In this document: piece after piece, positions 16,416 through 24,968 of the stretch | How positions within the stretch are numbered: position 1 is the stretch's first letter | Layout: each line of letters starts with the position of its first letter | NCBI RefSeq assembly: GCF_947632445.1 | Contig: NZ_CANRPM010000022.1 | Span: 1-40,711, forward strand | Direction: 5' to 3' | From: an uncultured Bacteroides sp. | GTDB lineage: Bacteria; Bacteroidota; Bacteroidia; Bacteroidales; Bacteroidaceae | DNA length: 40,711 nucleotides | Position numbers and translations under genes: made by a program | Notes under the pieces: generated by a model | Seen by the model: the letters and a program-made list of their open reading frames with translations, nothing else | What the model was told of the DNA's origin: nothing | Database searches by the model: none

Positions 16416-16729
16416 TGTAAAAAACATGTTTAGTTCATAATTAGTTTATTAATATAGAAAAATATATTCCATTTTTTTGAGTTACAAAGGAAAGTGTTTC
16501 ACACGACTCCTACAAGTCCTTTTCCCGTAAATCAATGTTCTATTTTTAAGATTTTCCTGCATTCATAATCTATCTCCGAAAACAGGCTGCAAAGAAAAAG
16601 GAAAGAAAATCGGTTTCAAAATTTGCTGCATCGGAAACTATTCTCTATTTTTATACTGCGAAACAAGCCATCCAAGGCTATACATAAAGCATGCAGACTT
16701 TTTTTACAACCCTTTAAAGCATCTGAATT
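16416..16729. other. Intergenic region between PCMD gene and aroC
   Basis: A 314-bp AT-rich divergent gap. It must hold promoters for the minus-strand PCMD gene and for aroC, but I see no full TTTG/TAnnTTTG pair on either strand. The nearest is TTCCTTTG on the minus strand around 16490. No RNA gene or repeat was recognised. Confidence 0.4.
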
Positions 16730-17806
16730 ATGTTCAACTCATTTGGAAACATTCTGCGCCTGACCAGCTTCGGCGAGTCGCACGGCAAAGGCATCGGGGG
16801 AGTTATCGACGGCTTTCCCGCAGGCATCTTCATCGACATGGATTTTGTGCAAAAAGAACTGGACCGCCGTCGTCCCGGACAATCGGCGCTCACCACTCCA
16901 CGCAAAGAGGCCGACAAGGTGGAATTTCTCTCCGGTATCTTCGAAGGCAAGTCAACGGGCTGCCCCATCGGCTTCATCGTGTGGAACGAAAACCAACAAT
17001 CCGGCGACTATGACAACCTGAAAAATGTATATCGCCCCTCGCATGCCGACTATACCTATAAGACGAAATACGGCATCCGTGACCATCGCGGCGGCGGACG
17101 CTCATCGGCCCGCGAAACCATCTCGCGCGTGGTGGCAGGTGCATTGGCCAAGCTGGCCCTGCGGCAACTGGGCATACGCATCACGGCCTACACGTCGCAG
17201 GTAGGCCCCATCCGATTGGAGGAAAACTATACGGCCTACGACCTGGAACTGACGGAAACGAACCCTGTCCGCTGTCCCGACCCTGAGAAAGCGAAAGAAA
17301 TGGAGCAGCTCATCGCCGAGGTAAAGGCCGAGGGCGACACGATAGGCGGCATCATCACCTGCGTCATCACGGGCTGCCCCGTCGGACTGGGCCAGCCGGT
17401 ATTCGGCAAGTTGCAGGCTGCCCTAGCATCGGGCATGCTGAGCATCAACGCCGCCAAAGCCTTTGAGTACGGGGACGGCTTCAAGGGACTGAAGATGAAA
17501 GGCTCGGAACAGAACGACGTGTTCTACAACAACGCCGGACGTGTCACCACTCACACCAATCATTCGGGGGGCATACAGGGAGGAATCAGCAACGGACAGG
17601 ACATCTACTTCCGCGTAGCCTTCAAGCCTGTGGCCACCGTACTGATGGAACAGCACACGGTAAACATCGACGGCGTGGACACCACCCTGAAAGCCCGCGG
17701 GCGTCACGACCCTTGCGTACTGCCGCGAGCCGTCCCCATCGTCGAAGCCATGGCGGCACTGACCATTCTGGACTTCTACCTGATAGACCGGACAACGCAG
17801 CTGTAA
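16730..17806 (+). CDS. aroC: Chorismate synthase
   Basis: Converts 5-enolpyruvylshikimate-3-phosphate to chorismate using reduced FMN, the last shikimate-pathway step. Family signatures are present: [17 protein letters not shown] (residues 12-28), [14 protein letters not shown] (about 120-133) and the C-terminal [18 protein letters not shown] region (about 323-340). Length 358 aa is typical. A small hairpin follows, then the M20 peptidase gene 104 bp away. Confidence 0.97.
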   Translation: MFNSFGNILRLTSFGESHGKGIGGVIDGFPAGIFIDMDFVQKELDRRRPGQSALTTPRKEADKVEFLSGIFEGKSTGCPIGFIVWNENQQSGDYDNLKNVYRPSHADYTYKTKYGIRDHRGGGRSSARETISRVVAGALAKLALRQLGIRITAYTSQVGPIRLEENYTAYDLELTETNPVRCPDPEKAKEMEQLIAEVKAEGDTIGGIITCVITGCPVGLGQPVFGKLQAALASGMLSINAAKAFEYGDGFKGLKMKGSEQNDVFYNNAGRVTTHTNHSGGIQGGISNGQDIYFRVAFKPVATVLMEQHTVNIDGVDTTLKARGRHDPCVLPRAVPIVEAMAALTILDFYLIDRTTQL

Positions 17807-17820
17807 GCAAGCCTCTCCTT

Positions 17821-17848
17821 CTCCTCTTTCCATAAAAGGAAGGAGGAG
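17821..17848 (+). repeat. Hairpin after aroC
   Basis: CTCCTCTTTCC pairs with GGAAGGAGGAG (one mismatch, 6-nt loop), 14 bp after the aroC stop. The sequence after it is only weakly T-rich, so termination is uncertain. Confidence 0.5.
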
Positions 17849-17910
17849 CAAGGAAGTGATTTTATCCTATATATAATGTATAACCTTTCATTCATATTCC
17901 TCTTCCGCTT

Positions 17911-19263
17911 ATGATCAAGACTTATATCTCCGAAAACGAGCCCCGCATGTTGAACGAACTGTTCAGCCTCATCCGCATTCCCAGCATCAGCGCCAAACCC
18001 GAACACCACGACGACATGCTGGCCTGCGCCGAACGCTGGCGTCAGCTGCTGCTCAAGGCCGGTGCAGACGAAGCCCTGGTGATGTCCTCGCAGGGAAACC
18101 CGATGGTGTTCGCCCAAAAGATCGTGAACCCCGAAGCAAAGACCGTCCTCGTCTACGCCCATTACGACGTGATGCCTGCCGAGCCGCTGGAACTGTGGAA
18201 AAGCGACCCCTTCGAACCCCAACTGCGCGACGGGCACATCTGGGCACGCGGCGCCGACGATGACAAGGGCCAGTCGTTCATCCAAGTGAAAGCCTTCGAA
18301 TACCTCGTCCGCAACGGTCTGCTGACGCACAACGTGAAGTTCATCTTCGAAGGCGAAGAAGAAATAGGCTCCCCCAGCCTCGAAGCCTTCTGCCGGGAAC
18401 ACCGCGAACTGCTGCGTGCCGACGTCATCCTCGTGTCGGACACCAGTATGCTGGGTGCCGACCTGCCCTCGCTGACAACGGGCCTGCGCGGACTGGCTTA
18501 TTGGGAAATCGAAGTGACGGGGCCCAACCGCGACCTTCATTCGGGCCACTTCGGCGGAGCTGTAGCCAATCCCATCAACGTGTTGTGTCAGATGTTGGCC
18601 CGTGTCGTCGATGCCGACGGACGCATCACCGTTCCCAGTTTCTACGACGACGTGGAGGAAGTGCCGCAGGCCGAACGCGACATGATAGCCCGCATCCCCT
18701 TCGACGAAGAGAAATACAAGGCGGCCATCGGGGTGAAGGAACTTTCCGGCGAAAAAGGCTACAGCACGCTGGAGCGCAACAGCTGCCGTCCGTCGTTCGA
18801 CGTCTGCGGCATTTGGGGCGGATATACGGGCGAAGGCTCGAAGACGGTGCTACCGTCGAAAGCCTGCGCCAAGGTGTCGTGCCGCCTCGTTCCGCATCAG
18901 GATCATCACAAGATTTCACAGCTTTTCGCCGACTACATCCTGAGCATCGCCCCCGCCACAGTGCAGGTAAAGGTGACGCCCATGCACGGCGGACAGGGAT
19001 ACGTCTGCCCCATCGCCCTCCCCGCCTATCGGGCCGCCGAAAAAGGATTTGAAAAAGCCTTCGGACGGAAACCGTTGGCCGTGCGCCGAGGCGGAAGCAT
19101 CCCCATCATCGCCACCTTCGAACAGACGCTGGGTATCAAGACCGTCCTCATGGGCTTCGGGCTGGAGAGCAACGCCATCCACTCACCTAACGAAAACATC
19201 CCGCTGGACATTCTGCGCAAAGGCATCGAGGCTGTCGTAGAGTTCCATCTGAATTATTCATAA
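17911..19263 (+). CDS. M20-family metallopeptidase (dipeptidase)
   Basis: 450-aa cytoplasmic zinc peptidase of the M20/M28 dipeptidase group. First metal-binding part VYAHYDVMPAEPLELW (H84, D86), bridging aspartate in GADDDKGQ (about D117), and general base plus metal ligand in EGEEEIGS (about E149/E150). The dimerisation domain lies at about 200-340 (DLHSGHFGGAVANP, H near residue 210). The C-terminal metal histidine is in ESNAIHSPNENI (about 428). It probably cleaves dipeptides or short peptides; the substrate cannot be read. It is convergent with topB across 53 bp. Confidence 0.9.
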   Translation: MIKTYISENEPRMLNELFSLIRIPSISAKPEHHDDMLACAERWRQLLLKAGADEALVMSSQGNPMVFAQKIVNPEAKTVLVYAHYDVMPAEPLELWKSDPFEPQLRDGHIWARGADDDKGQSFIQVKAFEYLVRNGLLTHNVKFIFEGEEEIGSPSLEAFCREHRELLRADVILVSDTSMLGADLPSLTTGLRGLAYWEIEVTGPNRDLHSGHFGGAVANPINVLCQMLARVVDADGRITVPSFYDDVEEVPQAERDMIARIPFDEEKYKAAIGVKELSGEKGYSTLERNSCRPSFDVCGIWGGYTGEGSKTVLPSKACAKVSCRLVPHQDHHKISQLFADYILSIAPATVQVKVTPMHGGQGYVCPIALPAYRAAEKGFEKAFGRKPLAVRRGGSIPIIATFEQTLGIKTVLMGFGLESNAIHSPNENIPLDILRKGIEAVVEFHLNYS

Positions 19264-19316
19264 AAACTTTCTCCATCACACACCGGGGAGATTTTCGCAG
19301 GCCGCGAAAAAGAGTT

Positions 19317-21485
19317 TTATTTGAAAGGTTTGCGGAATGTGCAGCCGCTGCGCCACTCGGAACAGCCGTAAGCAGTCTTGCCCTTGATAATGGTGCCCTT
19401 GCCGCAAAGGGGACACGGACGTCCCACCCATTCGTCGGGTTGCGCGGCAGGCGCGGACGCCCCGGCACCGGCAGCCCCGGCCTTCTTCCTGCGGGGAGCA
19501 CGCTTGCGAGGCTCCTGCTCCGGCCGGCCGCCGGAAGTGGCAGCGCGTGCGGACTTGGAGGCAGCGGGAGGCAGCTGCACCGTAATGTGGCGGTTGCTGT
19601 TGTCGGACAGGACGTTCGTCACGATTTCAGCCACCATCTGCTTCAGCTCCTCCAGAAAGCGGGCGGCGTCGTAGGTCCGCCGTTCTATTTCGCGGAGCTT
19701 TTTCTCCCAGATGCCGGTCAGCTCGGCACTCTTCAGCAGCTCTTCGTGGATGGTCTGAATCAGCTCCACGCCCGTCGGGGTCGCTATCAGGTTCTTCTTT
19801 TCCTTGCGGATGTAATTACGTTTGAACAGGGTTTCGATGATGGCGGCACGGGTGGAGGGCCGGCCGATGCCGTTCTCCTTCAGGGCGTCGCGCAGTTCGT
19901 CGTTGTCTACCAGCTTTCCGGCCGTTTCCATGGCACGCAGCAGGGTGGCTTCGGTGTAGGGGCGCGGAGGCTGTGTCCACTTTTCCACCAATTCGGGCAC
20001 GTGGGGGCCGCTTTCGCCACGGACGAAAACAGGCAGTACACGGTCTTCCTCACCGTTCTCCCTATTCGCCTCCTCGCCGCTCCCCTCCCGGACGGAGGCG
20101 CCGGCCCCGAATACGGCTCTCCAACCCGGTTCGAGTATCTGCCGGCCGGAAGTCTTGAACTCCACGCCACCCGCCTCGCCTACGACGGTGGTAGTCGAGA
20201 AGCGGCAATCGGGATAGAACACGGCAATAAAGCGACGGGCAATGAGGTCGAAAACGCGGCGCTCCATGTCGCTGAGATTGACAGGCGGCTGTCCGGTGGG
20301 GATGATGGCATGATGGTCCGTGACCTTCGAATTGTCGAATACCTTTTTAGACTTCGCCAGCGCCTTTCCCTCAAGCGGGGCGGTCAGTGCTGCGTAGCCG
20401 TGCAGTCCCTTCAGGATGGAGGGGCACTTGGGATAGATGTCATCACTCAGGAAGGTGGTGTCTACACGGGGATAGGTGGTGATTTTCTTTTCGTAGAGCG
20501 ACTGGATCGTCTTCAGCGTATCGTCGGCCGAGTAGGCGAACTTTCTGTTGCATTCCACCTGAAGCGAAGTCAGGTCGAACAGTCGGGGCGGCGCTTCCCT
20601 GCCCTCTTTCTTCGTGACGGCGGTGACGGTGAACGGCGCATCCTTGATGCGCTCCACGATGGCCTCCCCCTGCGCGCGGTCGGCGATAGGCTCGATGCCC
20701 CGGTTCTCCTCCTCTTTCCTGAGTTTCTTGTCGGCGGCTGCGGCTTCCTTCTGTTTCTCGGCCTCCAATGCCAGTTCTTCGTCGCTCTTGCGGACGAGCG
20801 CAGAGAACAGGGTATCGCGATAAACGGTGTTCAACACCCAATACTGACGGGGCACGAAGTTCTGAATTTCCAGCTGGCGATTTACGATAAGGGCCAATGT
20901 AGGCGTCTGTACCCGTCCGATGGACAGCACCTGACGGTTCTGCCCGTACTTCATCGTATAAAGGCGCGTGGCGTTCATGCCCAGCAGCCAGTCGCCGATG
21001 GCCCGGCTCAGCCCGGCTTCGTACAGGGGCTGGAAGTCGGCGGCGTCTTTCAGGTTGGAGAAGCCTTCGCGGATAGCCTCCTCGGTCAGCGAGGAAATCC
21101 ACAGACGCTTCACGGGGCACTTGGCTCCGGCTTTCTGCATCACCCAGCGTTGAATCAGCTCTCCCTCCTGACCGGCATCGCCGCAGTTGATAATCATGTC
21201 GGCTTTCTGCATCAGCCCCTCGATGACGTGGAACTGGCGCTCGTAAGTGGAATTGCCGATGAGCTTGATGCCGAAGCGGGGCGGTATCATAGGCAGGCTG
21301 CCCAGGCTCCATGCCTTCCAGCTCGGCGTATATTCATGCGGTTCCTTCAGCGTACAGAGATGGCCGAACGTCCAGGTCACCTGGTACCCGTTTCCTTCGA
21401 TATATCCGTCTTTCTTCTCCTTCGCTCCCAGCACATCGGCTATGTCGCGTGCCACAGAGGGCTTTTCGGCTATACAAACAATCAT
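19317..21485 (-). CDS. topB: DNA topoisomerase III
   Basis: Type IA topoisomerase, 722 aa, which relaxes and decatenates DNA through a tyrosine-DNA link. It has an N-terminal Toprim domain (MIVCIAEKPSVARDIADV; acidic INCGDAGQEGELIQRW near residue 100) and GRVQTPTLALIVNRQ. The active-site tyrosine lies in TTYPRVDTTFLS (about residue 325), followed by the NGIGRPSTRAAIIETL segment. A low-complexity basic Ala/Lys/Arg linker follows, then a C-terminal zinc ribbon with four cysteines (CPLCGKGT...CSEWRSGC). The start MIVCIAEK is the family start; the 43 upstream codons cross the promoter. It has its own promoter downstream of repeat array 2. Confidence 0.95.
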   Translation of the reverse strand: MIVCIAEKPSVARDIADVLGAKEKKDGYIEGNGYQVTWTFGHLCTLKEPHEYTPSWKAWSLGSLPMIPPRFGIKLIGNSTYERQFHVIEGLMQKADMIINCGDAGQEGELIQRWVMQKAGAKCPVKRLWISSLTEEAIREGFSNLKDAADFQPLYEAGLSRAIGDWLLGMNATRLYTMKYGQNRQVLSIGRVQTPTLALIVNRQLEIQNFVPRQYWVLNTVYRDTLFSALVRKSDEELALEAEKQKEAAAADKKLRKEEENRGIEPIADRAQGEAIVERIKDAPFTVTAVTKKEGREAPPRLFDLTSLQVECNRKFAYSADDTLKTIQSLYEKKITTYPRVDTTFLSDDIYPKCPSILKGLHGYAALTAPLEGKALAKSKKVFDNSKVTDHHAIIPTGQPPVNLSDMERRVFDLIARRFIAVFYPDCRFSTTTVVGEAGGVEFKTSGRQILEPGWRAVFGAGASVREGSGEEANRENGEEDRVLPVFVRGESGPHVPELVEKWTQPPRPYTEATLLRAMETAGKLVDNDELRDALKENGIGRPSTRAAIIETLFKRNYIRKEKKNLIATPTGVELIQTIHEELLKSAELTGIWEKKLREIERRTYDAARFLEELKQMVAEIVTNVLSDNSNRHITVQLPPAASKSARAATSGGRPEQEPRKRAPRRKKAGAAGAGASAPAAQPDEWVGRPCPLCGKGTIIKGKTAYGCSEWRSGCTFRKPFK

Positions 21486-21506
21486 TCTTTCTTTATTTCT
21501 GAAAAT

Positions 21507-21537
21507 GCAAAGATACGGATTTATGCCGAATGACAAA
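21507..21537 (-). promoter_or_regulatory. Promoter of topB
   Basis: Minus strand TTTG (21537-21534), 18-bp spacer, TATCTTTGC (21515-21507), 21 bp before the topB ATG. The spacer is one base below the usual 19-21. Confidence 0.7.
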
Positions 21538-21560
21538 CGACGAAAAGTCATTTGAAATCG

Positions 21561-21594
21561 AGCAGGTCGGGAAACGAAAGTTTTCCGACCTGCT
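21561..21594. repeat. Hairpin between array 2 and topB
   Basis: AGCAGGTCGG (21561-21570) pairs perfectly with CCGACCTGCT (21585-21594), 14-nt loop. It lies upstream of the topB promoter. There is no strong T run on the minus strand; on the plus strand TTCGTTTTCC follows. It may act as a terminator separating array transcripts from topB. Confidence 0.55.
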
Positions 21595-21655
21595 TTCGTT
21601 TTCCTTCCACTCACACCGCCGTACCCGCCCGTCCGGCAGACCAGGAGGCCGGCCT

Positions 21656-21951
21656 AAGCTTGGCCAGAGGTCTAACCTAAGCTTGGCCGGTAGGCTGGCC
21701 CAATACTTGGCCGGTAGGCTGGCCCAATGCTTGGCCAGTAGGCTGGCCCAATACTTGGCCGGTAGGCTGGCCCAATACTTGGCCAGTGGGCTGGCCCAAT
21801 ACTTGGCCGGTAGGCTGGCCCAATACTTGGCCGGTAGGCTGGCCCAATACTTGGCCGGTAGGCTGGCCCAATGCTTGGCCGGTAGGCTGGCCCAATGCTT
21901 GGCCGGTAGGCTGGCCCAAGACCGGATGCGACGAGGGCTACAGCGGACTTC
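21656..21951. repeat. Tandem-repeat array 2 with conserved flank
   Basis: One degenerate unit (21656-21678), then ten 24-bp units (21679-21918) starting AAGCTTGGCC, ATACTTGGCC or ATGCTTGGCC and ending GGCTGGCCCA. Every full unit contains a 16-nt core such as GGCCGGTAGGCTGGCC that folds as a 6-bp stem with a TAGG-type loop. The right flank 21922-21951 (starting CCGGATGCGACGAGGG) is 27/30 identical to the flank of array 3. Because 24 is divisible by three, open frames cross the array in several frames; these are not genes. There are no spacers, so it is not CRISPR. It lies between the SusCD-operon terminator and topB. Confidence 0.9.
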
Positions 21952-21986
21952 GTCAACTTGCGTCCGGCTTGTCATCCGCCGGCATA

Positions 21987-22029
21987 CAAAAACAGGGGAT
22001 GTGCCTTCAATGCGCGAGGCACATCCCCC
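21987..22029 (-). terminator. Terminator of the SusCD operon
   Basis: GGGGATGTGCCT pairs with AGGCACATCCCC (12 bp, 10-nt loop), followed on the minus strand by TGTTTTTG. It lies 37 bp after the last lipoprotein gene of the operon. Confidence 0.85.
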
Positions 22030-22065
22030 TCATAGAGAATTTAGATAGAACCGTGGGAAAGCAGA

Positions 22066-22977
22066 CTATTCGTCGTATTCAGGCACTTCGTCCACTTCGG
22101 GGTCGTAGACTGTCACGACGATCTTGTTGATGGAAAATTCGGCCAGGTTCCAGTATTTGTTGCCGTTCCCTCTCGTGACGAAACGCATATACCGTATCGG
22201 TTCAGTCAAAGCGTCTTCTTCTATGGCCGGGAAGATGATGCTGTTTTGCTGTCCGGCGCCGAGATTGGTACAGGTGTAGCTCAGGAAAGGCGTAGCCGTA
22301 TCCATGTCGACACTCGTGTCGCCCAGGCTGGAAAGGCGGAAGCATCTCACGCCGTTGGGATTGTTCACGGCATTGTTGTGGCGATTGAGGGTAACAATCT
22401 CAAAGCGTTCCAGCGGCTCGCCGAAGTCTACGTCAATCCAGTGGTTGGCAGGACTGTTTCCGCTCCAATTGGAATGAAAGAAGGTGCTTGCATTACCGTC
22501 GCAAATATTGCTCAGGGGCCCTTCGCTGGGTTCTTGCGCATTGGTCGTGAAGTTGTCCGAAGTCAGACTGACGGGGATGCGCGAGGTAGTCAACGTTTTT
22601 TCCGCCGGGCCCGATGTCGCTTTCAAGGTGATGGGCGTGCCGGGGGTTCCTGTCTCGCTGAACGGGGTGAGGGTGAAAGTGTATTCGCCATAGCGGGCAC
22701 GGGTGTTCTCTATGACGAGACTGTCCGTATAGCTGCTGATGGTGAGCATGCGGTCTTTCTTTTCACGCGGGTCGCGATAGGTCAGTTGCAGGTAGTAGTA
22801 ATCTGGGTTGTCGGGCAGGTCCCATTTCAAGGTAATGGTACCCGGTCCCGGTTCCGAACGGAAGTTCAGGGTCTGCAGGTCGGTAGGAGGTACGATGCCC
22901 TCTTCGCTGTCGCTGCACGCGGCCAGCGTCATCAGGCAAGCCGCAGTGCCGAGCAGGTATTTCAATAAATGTTTCAT
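22066..22977 (-). CDS. Discoidin-like lipoprotein of the SusCD operon
   Basis: 303-aa lipoprotein: signal peptide ending TLAAC, then SDSEEG, acidic residues after the cysteine as in surface-exported Bacteroidetes lipoproteins. An N-terminal fibronectin-III-like domain (about 30-125; TITLKWDLPDNPDYYYLQL) resembles the DUF4959 type. The C-terminal factor 5/8 (discoidin) type domain (about 130-295) has ICDGNASTFFHSNWS, HWIDVDFGEPLERFEIVTLNRH and an asparagine-rich C-terminal strand region. It is third in the operon, 31 bp after susD, the position of SusE/F-type surface glycan-binding proteins. The ligand is unknown. Confidence 0.8.
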   Translation of the reverse strand: MKHLLKYLLGTAACLMTLAACSDSEEGIVPPTDLQTLNFRSEPGPGTITLKWDLPDNPDYYYLQLTYRDPREKKDRMLTISSYTDSLVIENTRARYGEYTFTLTPFSETGTPGTPITLKATSGPAEKTLTTSRIPVSLTSDNFTTNAQEPSEGPLSNICDGNASTFFHSNWSGNSPANHWIDVDFGEPLERFEIVTLNRHNNAVNNPNGVRCFRLSSLGDTSVDMDTATPFLSYTCTNLGAGQQNSIIFPAIEEDALTEPIRYMRFVTRGNGNKYWNLAEFSINKIVVTVYDPEVDEVPEYDE

Positions 22978-23008
22978 ATTTGTTTCTTGATTCGTTAAAC
23001 GTTTTCGG

Positions 23009-24946
23009 TTAATATCCGGGGTTCTGGATCGCGTTGTGGTTGTTGTAGGTATCCTGACTGGGGATGGGCAACAGGTAGTGGAAGTGCTCGAACGAACGGC
23101 GGATGCCGGGGATGTTTATCTCGGCGGAGAACTCCGCATCCGTATTGCCAAACACATTGAAACCGGTATAGTTGCGGTGTATGCCGTCACCCTTCCCCTC
23201 TAAGTTGAAGTAGGCTTCGGCCAGCAGCCAGCGGCGCATGTCCCAGAAGTTCTGGCATTCCAGATACATTTCTATCTGGCGCTCCTGACGCACGATGTCC
23301 ACCATCTGATTCGCATTGGGGGTGATGCCCACCCTGCCCCACGATTCGTCCACCGTAGGAATGCCGGCTCTCGTGCGAATAGGGTCGATGTATGCCTTGG
23401 CTGTGGCGGCGTCGCCGCTCTCGGCACAGCATTCGGCATAGCCTAAGTAGAGTTCGCTCAGACGGATGACCGGCCAGGTATATTGGGTGTAGCTGGCATC
23501 GTTGCCGCGTGCCGTGTTGTCGGGGTGGACACCCTTCTTGTTGAGCGTGCCGGTGAGCGAATGGTTGCGTTCCGCACGTCCGTATCCGAAAGGTGAGGAA
23601 TAACGGAAATCGGTGATGACCTGTCCGCCGTTGCCGTTGCGCTGATAGTACGCAGCCTGGTATCCCGGATTGTTGGCATCGTTGGTGATTTCATAGAAAC
23701 CGTTGTGGAACGAAATCCAGGCATAGTAGCGCGGCTCGCGGTGCAGGTTCATCTGTGAAGTCTGTCTGCCTGCCATAGCGATGACGGCGGTTGTGCTGTC
23801 GGCAAAGGTGGCAACCGTATTGACGCTGTTCAGAGGAATGGATTCGAACTCGTTCAGGTCTTTGGTGGTGGGATCCACATTCCAGGGCAGGCCGTTGTTC
23901 GTGTAGAAGCGGCGCAGCATGTTCATGGTAGGGCCTACACCGTTGTAGTTCTGGTTGCTGCCGGGAGCCGATTTCTTCTGCAGGCCGTAAATGCCTTCGT
24001 TGAACACCTTGCTCCAGATGACCTCTTTGTTGTAGGCCGGAGGAGTAAGCAGATTGGTGCGCAACAGGCGCAAACGGTCGTTTTCAGGACAGGGGTTGCT
24101 CACGCGGCCGGCGTCCTCGGTGTAGAGAGTGTAGCCGGCTGCCCGGGCAGCATCAATGGCAGCCTTGTAGGCGTCGCGGGCGGTTGCCCAGCGGGTGGCG
24201 TCGTAGTCGGGACTCATCAGCGCAGTGCCGTCGTTGTTAATCAGTTGTCCCGCCAGCTCGCTGTTGCCGTTGAGCAGCGGTGAAGCATAGTACATCAGGA
24301 TGTATGCCTTGAGCGAAAGGGCGGCGATGCGGGTGCCTCGGCCGGTGTTCTGCGGGCTTTGCGTGTCGGGCAGGATTTCGGCGGCCTCGTCGAAGGTATC
24401 GGTGATGAACTGGATACACTCGGCCAGTGGGCTGCGTGCGGCATAGTCGCTGGGGGCGGTGTTAATGGGCACTTCTTCGCGCACGATGATGCACGGACCG
24501 TAGCAGCGCACCAGCAGCATGTGGTAGTAGGCGATGAGGAACTTCAGTTCGCCGACGTACTGCGTCTTGGTGTTTTCGGGCAGGCCGGGCACCTTGTCGA
24601 GGTTGTTCATCAGTTTGTAACACTGGCGGATGCCGTTGAACAGGGTGTTCCAGTAGGAAATCACCGTGTTGCTGGCCGTGAACACGCCTTGCGGGAAGCT
24701 GGCAAAAGATTCGTTCTCGAAAGCGGTCGTCACTTCGTCGCCCGTCATAAAGTCCAGCGAGCCGGTGGCATTGTTGGGGTTGGGCATGAAGCTGTAGCAG
24801 CTGTACAGGAAACGTTCGGCGGCCTGCACGTCCTTGTAGGCATCTTCTTCCTTGTCGCGTTCATCGGGCACGATATCCAGATAGTTGCAGGCAGAGAATC
24901 CGGCGGCCGTCAGGAACAGGAGTAAATATAAAGTTATCTTTTTCAT
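23009..24946 (-). CDS. SusD-family surface glycan-binding lipoprotein
   Basis: 645-aa RagB/SusD-family protein that sits as a lid on the SusC pore and delivers glycans. Signal peptide and lipobox GFSAC (C20), then NYLDIVPDERDKEEDAY typical of SusD N-termini. The SusD-like N-terminal part covers about 25-280, with TPR-like helices (LKFLIAYYHMLLVRCYGPCIIV). The C-terminal domain holds VIRLSELYLGYAECCAESGD, IRTRAGIP, RQERQIEMYLECQNFWDMRRW and the ending LPIPSQDTYNNHNAIQNPGY. It starts 22 bp after susC. The ligand cannot be predicted; no linked enzyme is present. Confidence 0.93.
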   Translation of the reverse strand: MKKITLYLLLFLTAAGFSACNYLDIVPDERDKEEDAYKDVQAAERFLYSCYSFMPNPNNATGSLDFMTGDEVTTAFENESFASFPQGVFTASNTVISYWNTLFNGIRQCYKLMNNLDKVPGLPENTKTQYVGELKFLIAYYHMLLVRCYGPCIIVREEVPINTAPSDYAARSPLAECIQFITDTFDEAAEILPDTQSPQNTGRGTRIAALSLKAYILMYYASPLLNGNSELAGQLINNDGTALMSPDYDATRWATARDAYKAAIDAARAAGYTLYTEDAGRVSNPCPENDRLRLLRTNLLTPPAYNKEVIWSKVFNEGIYGLQKKSAPGSNQNYNGVGPTMNMLRRFYTNNGLPWNVDPTTKDLNEFESIPLNSVNTVATFADSTTAVIAMAGRQTSQMNLHREPRYYAWISFHNGFYEITNDANNPGYQAAYYQRNGNGGQVITDFRYSSPFGYGRAERNHSLTGTLNKKGVHPDNTARGNDASYTQYTWPVIRLSELYLGYAECCAESGDAATAKAYIDPIRTRAGIPTVDESWGRVGITPNANQMVDIVRQERQIEMYLECQNFWDMRRWLLAEAYFNLEGKGDGIHRNYTGFNVFGNTDAEFSAEINIPGIRRSFEHFHYLLPIPSQDTYNNHNAIQNPGY

Positions 24947-24968
24947 GTGTTCTAATTTAAAAGAGAAG

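Noticed and set aside
19440..21533. 697-codon plus-strand open frame opposite topB
   Set aside because: It is the antisense shadow of topB. The topB strand has all type IA topoisomerase motifs and a promoter; the opposite frame has no recognisable domain.
21656..21951. CRISPR array
   Set aside because: Units are directly adjacent with no unique spacers, and no cas genes are in the window. The same holds for 28271-28507.
21493..21975. Repetitive proteins (GQALGQPT-, AQYLAGRL- and IGPAYRPS-type) over array 2
   Set aside because: A 24-bp unit without stops opens several frames at once. No frame is preferred, none has a ribosome site, and the variation preserves hairpin pairing, not a peptide.
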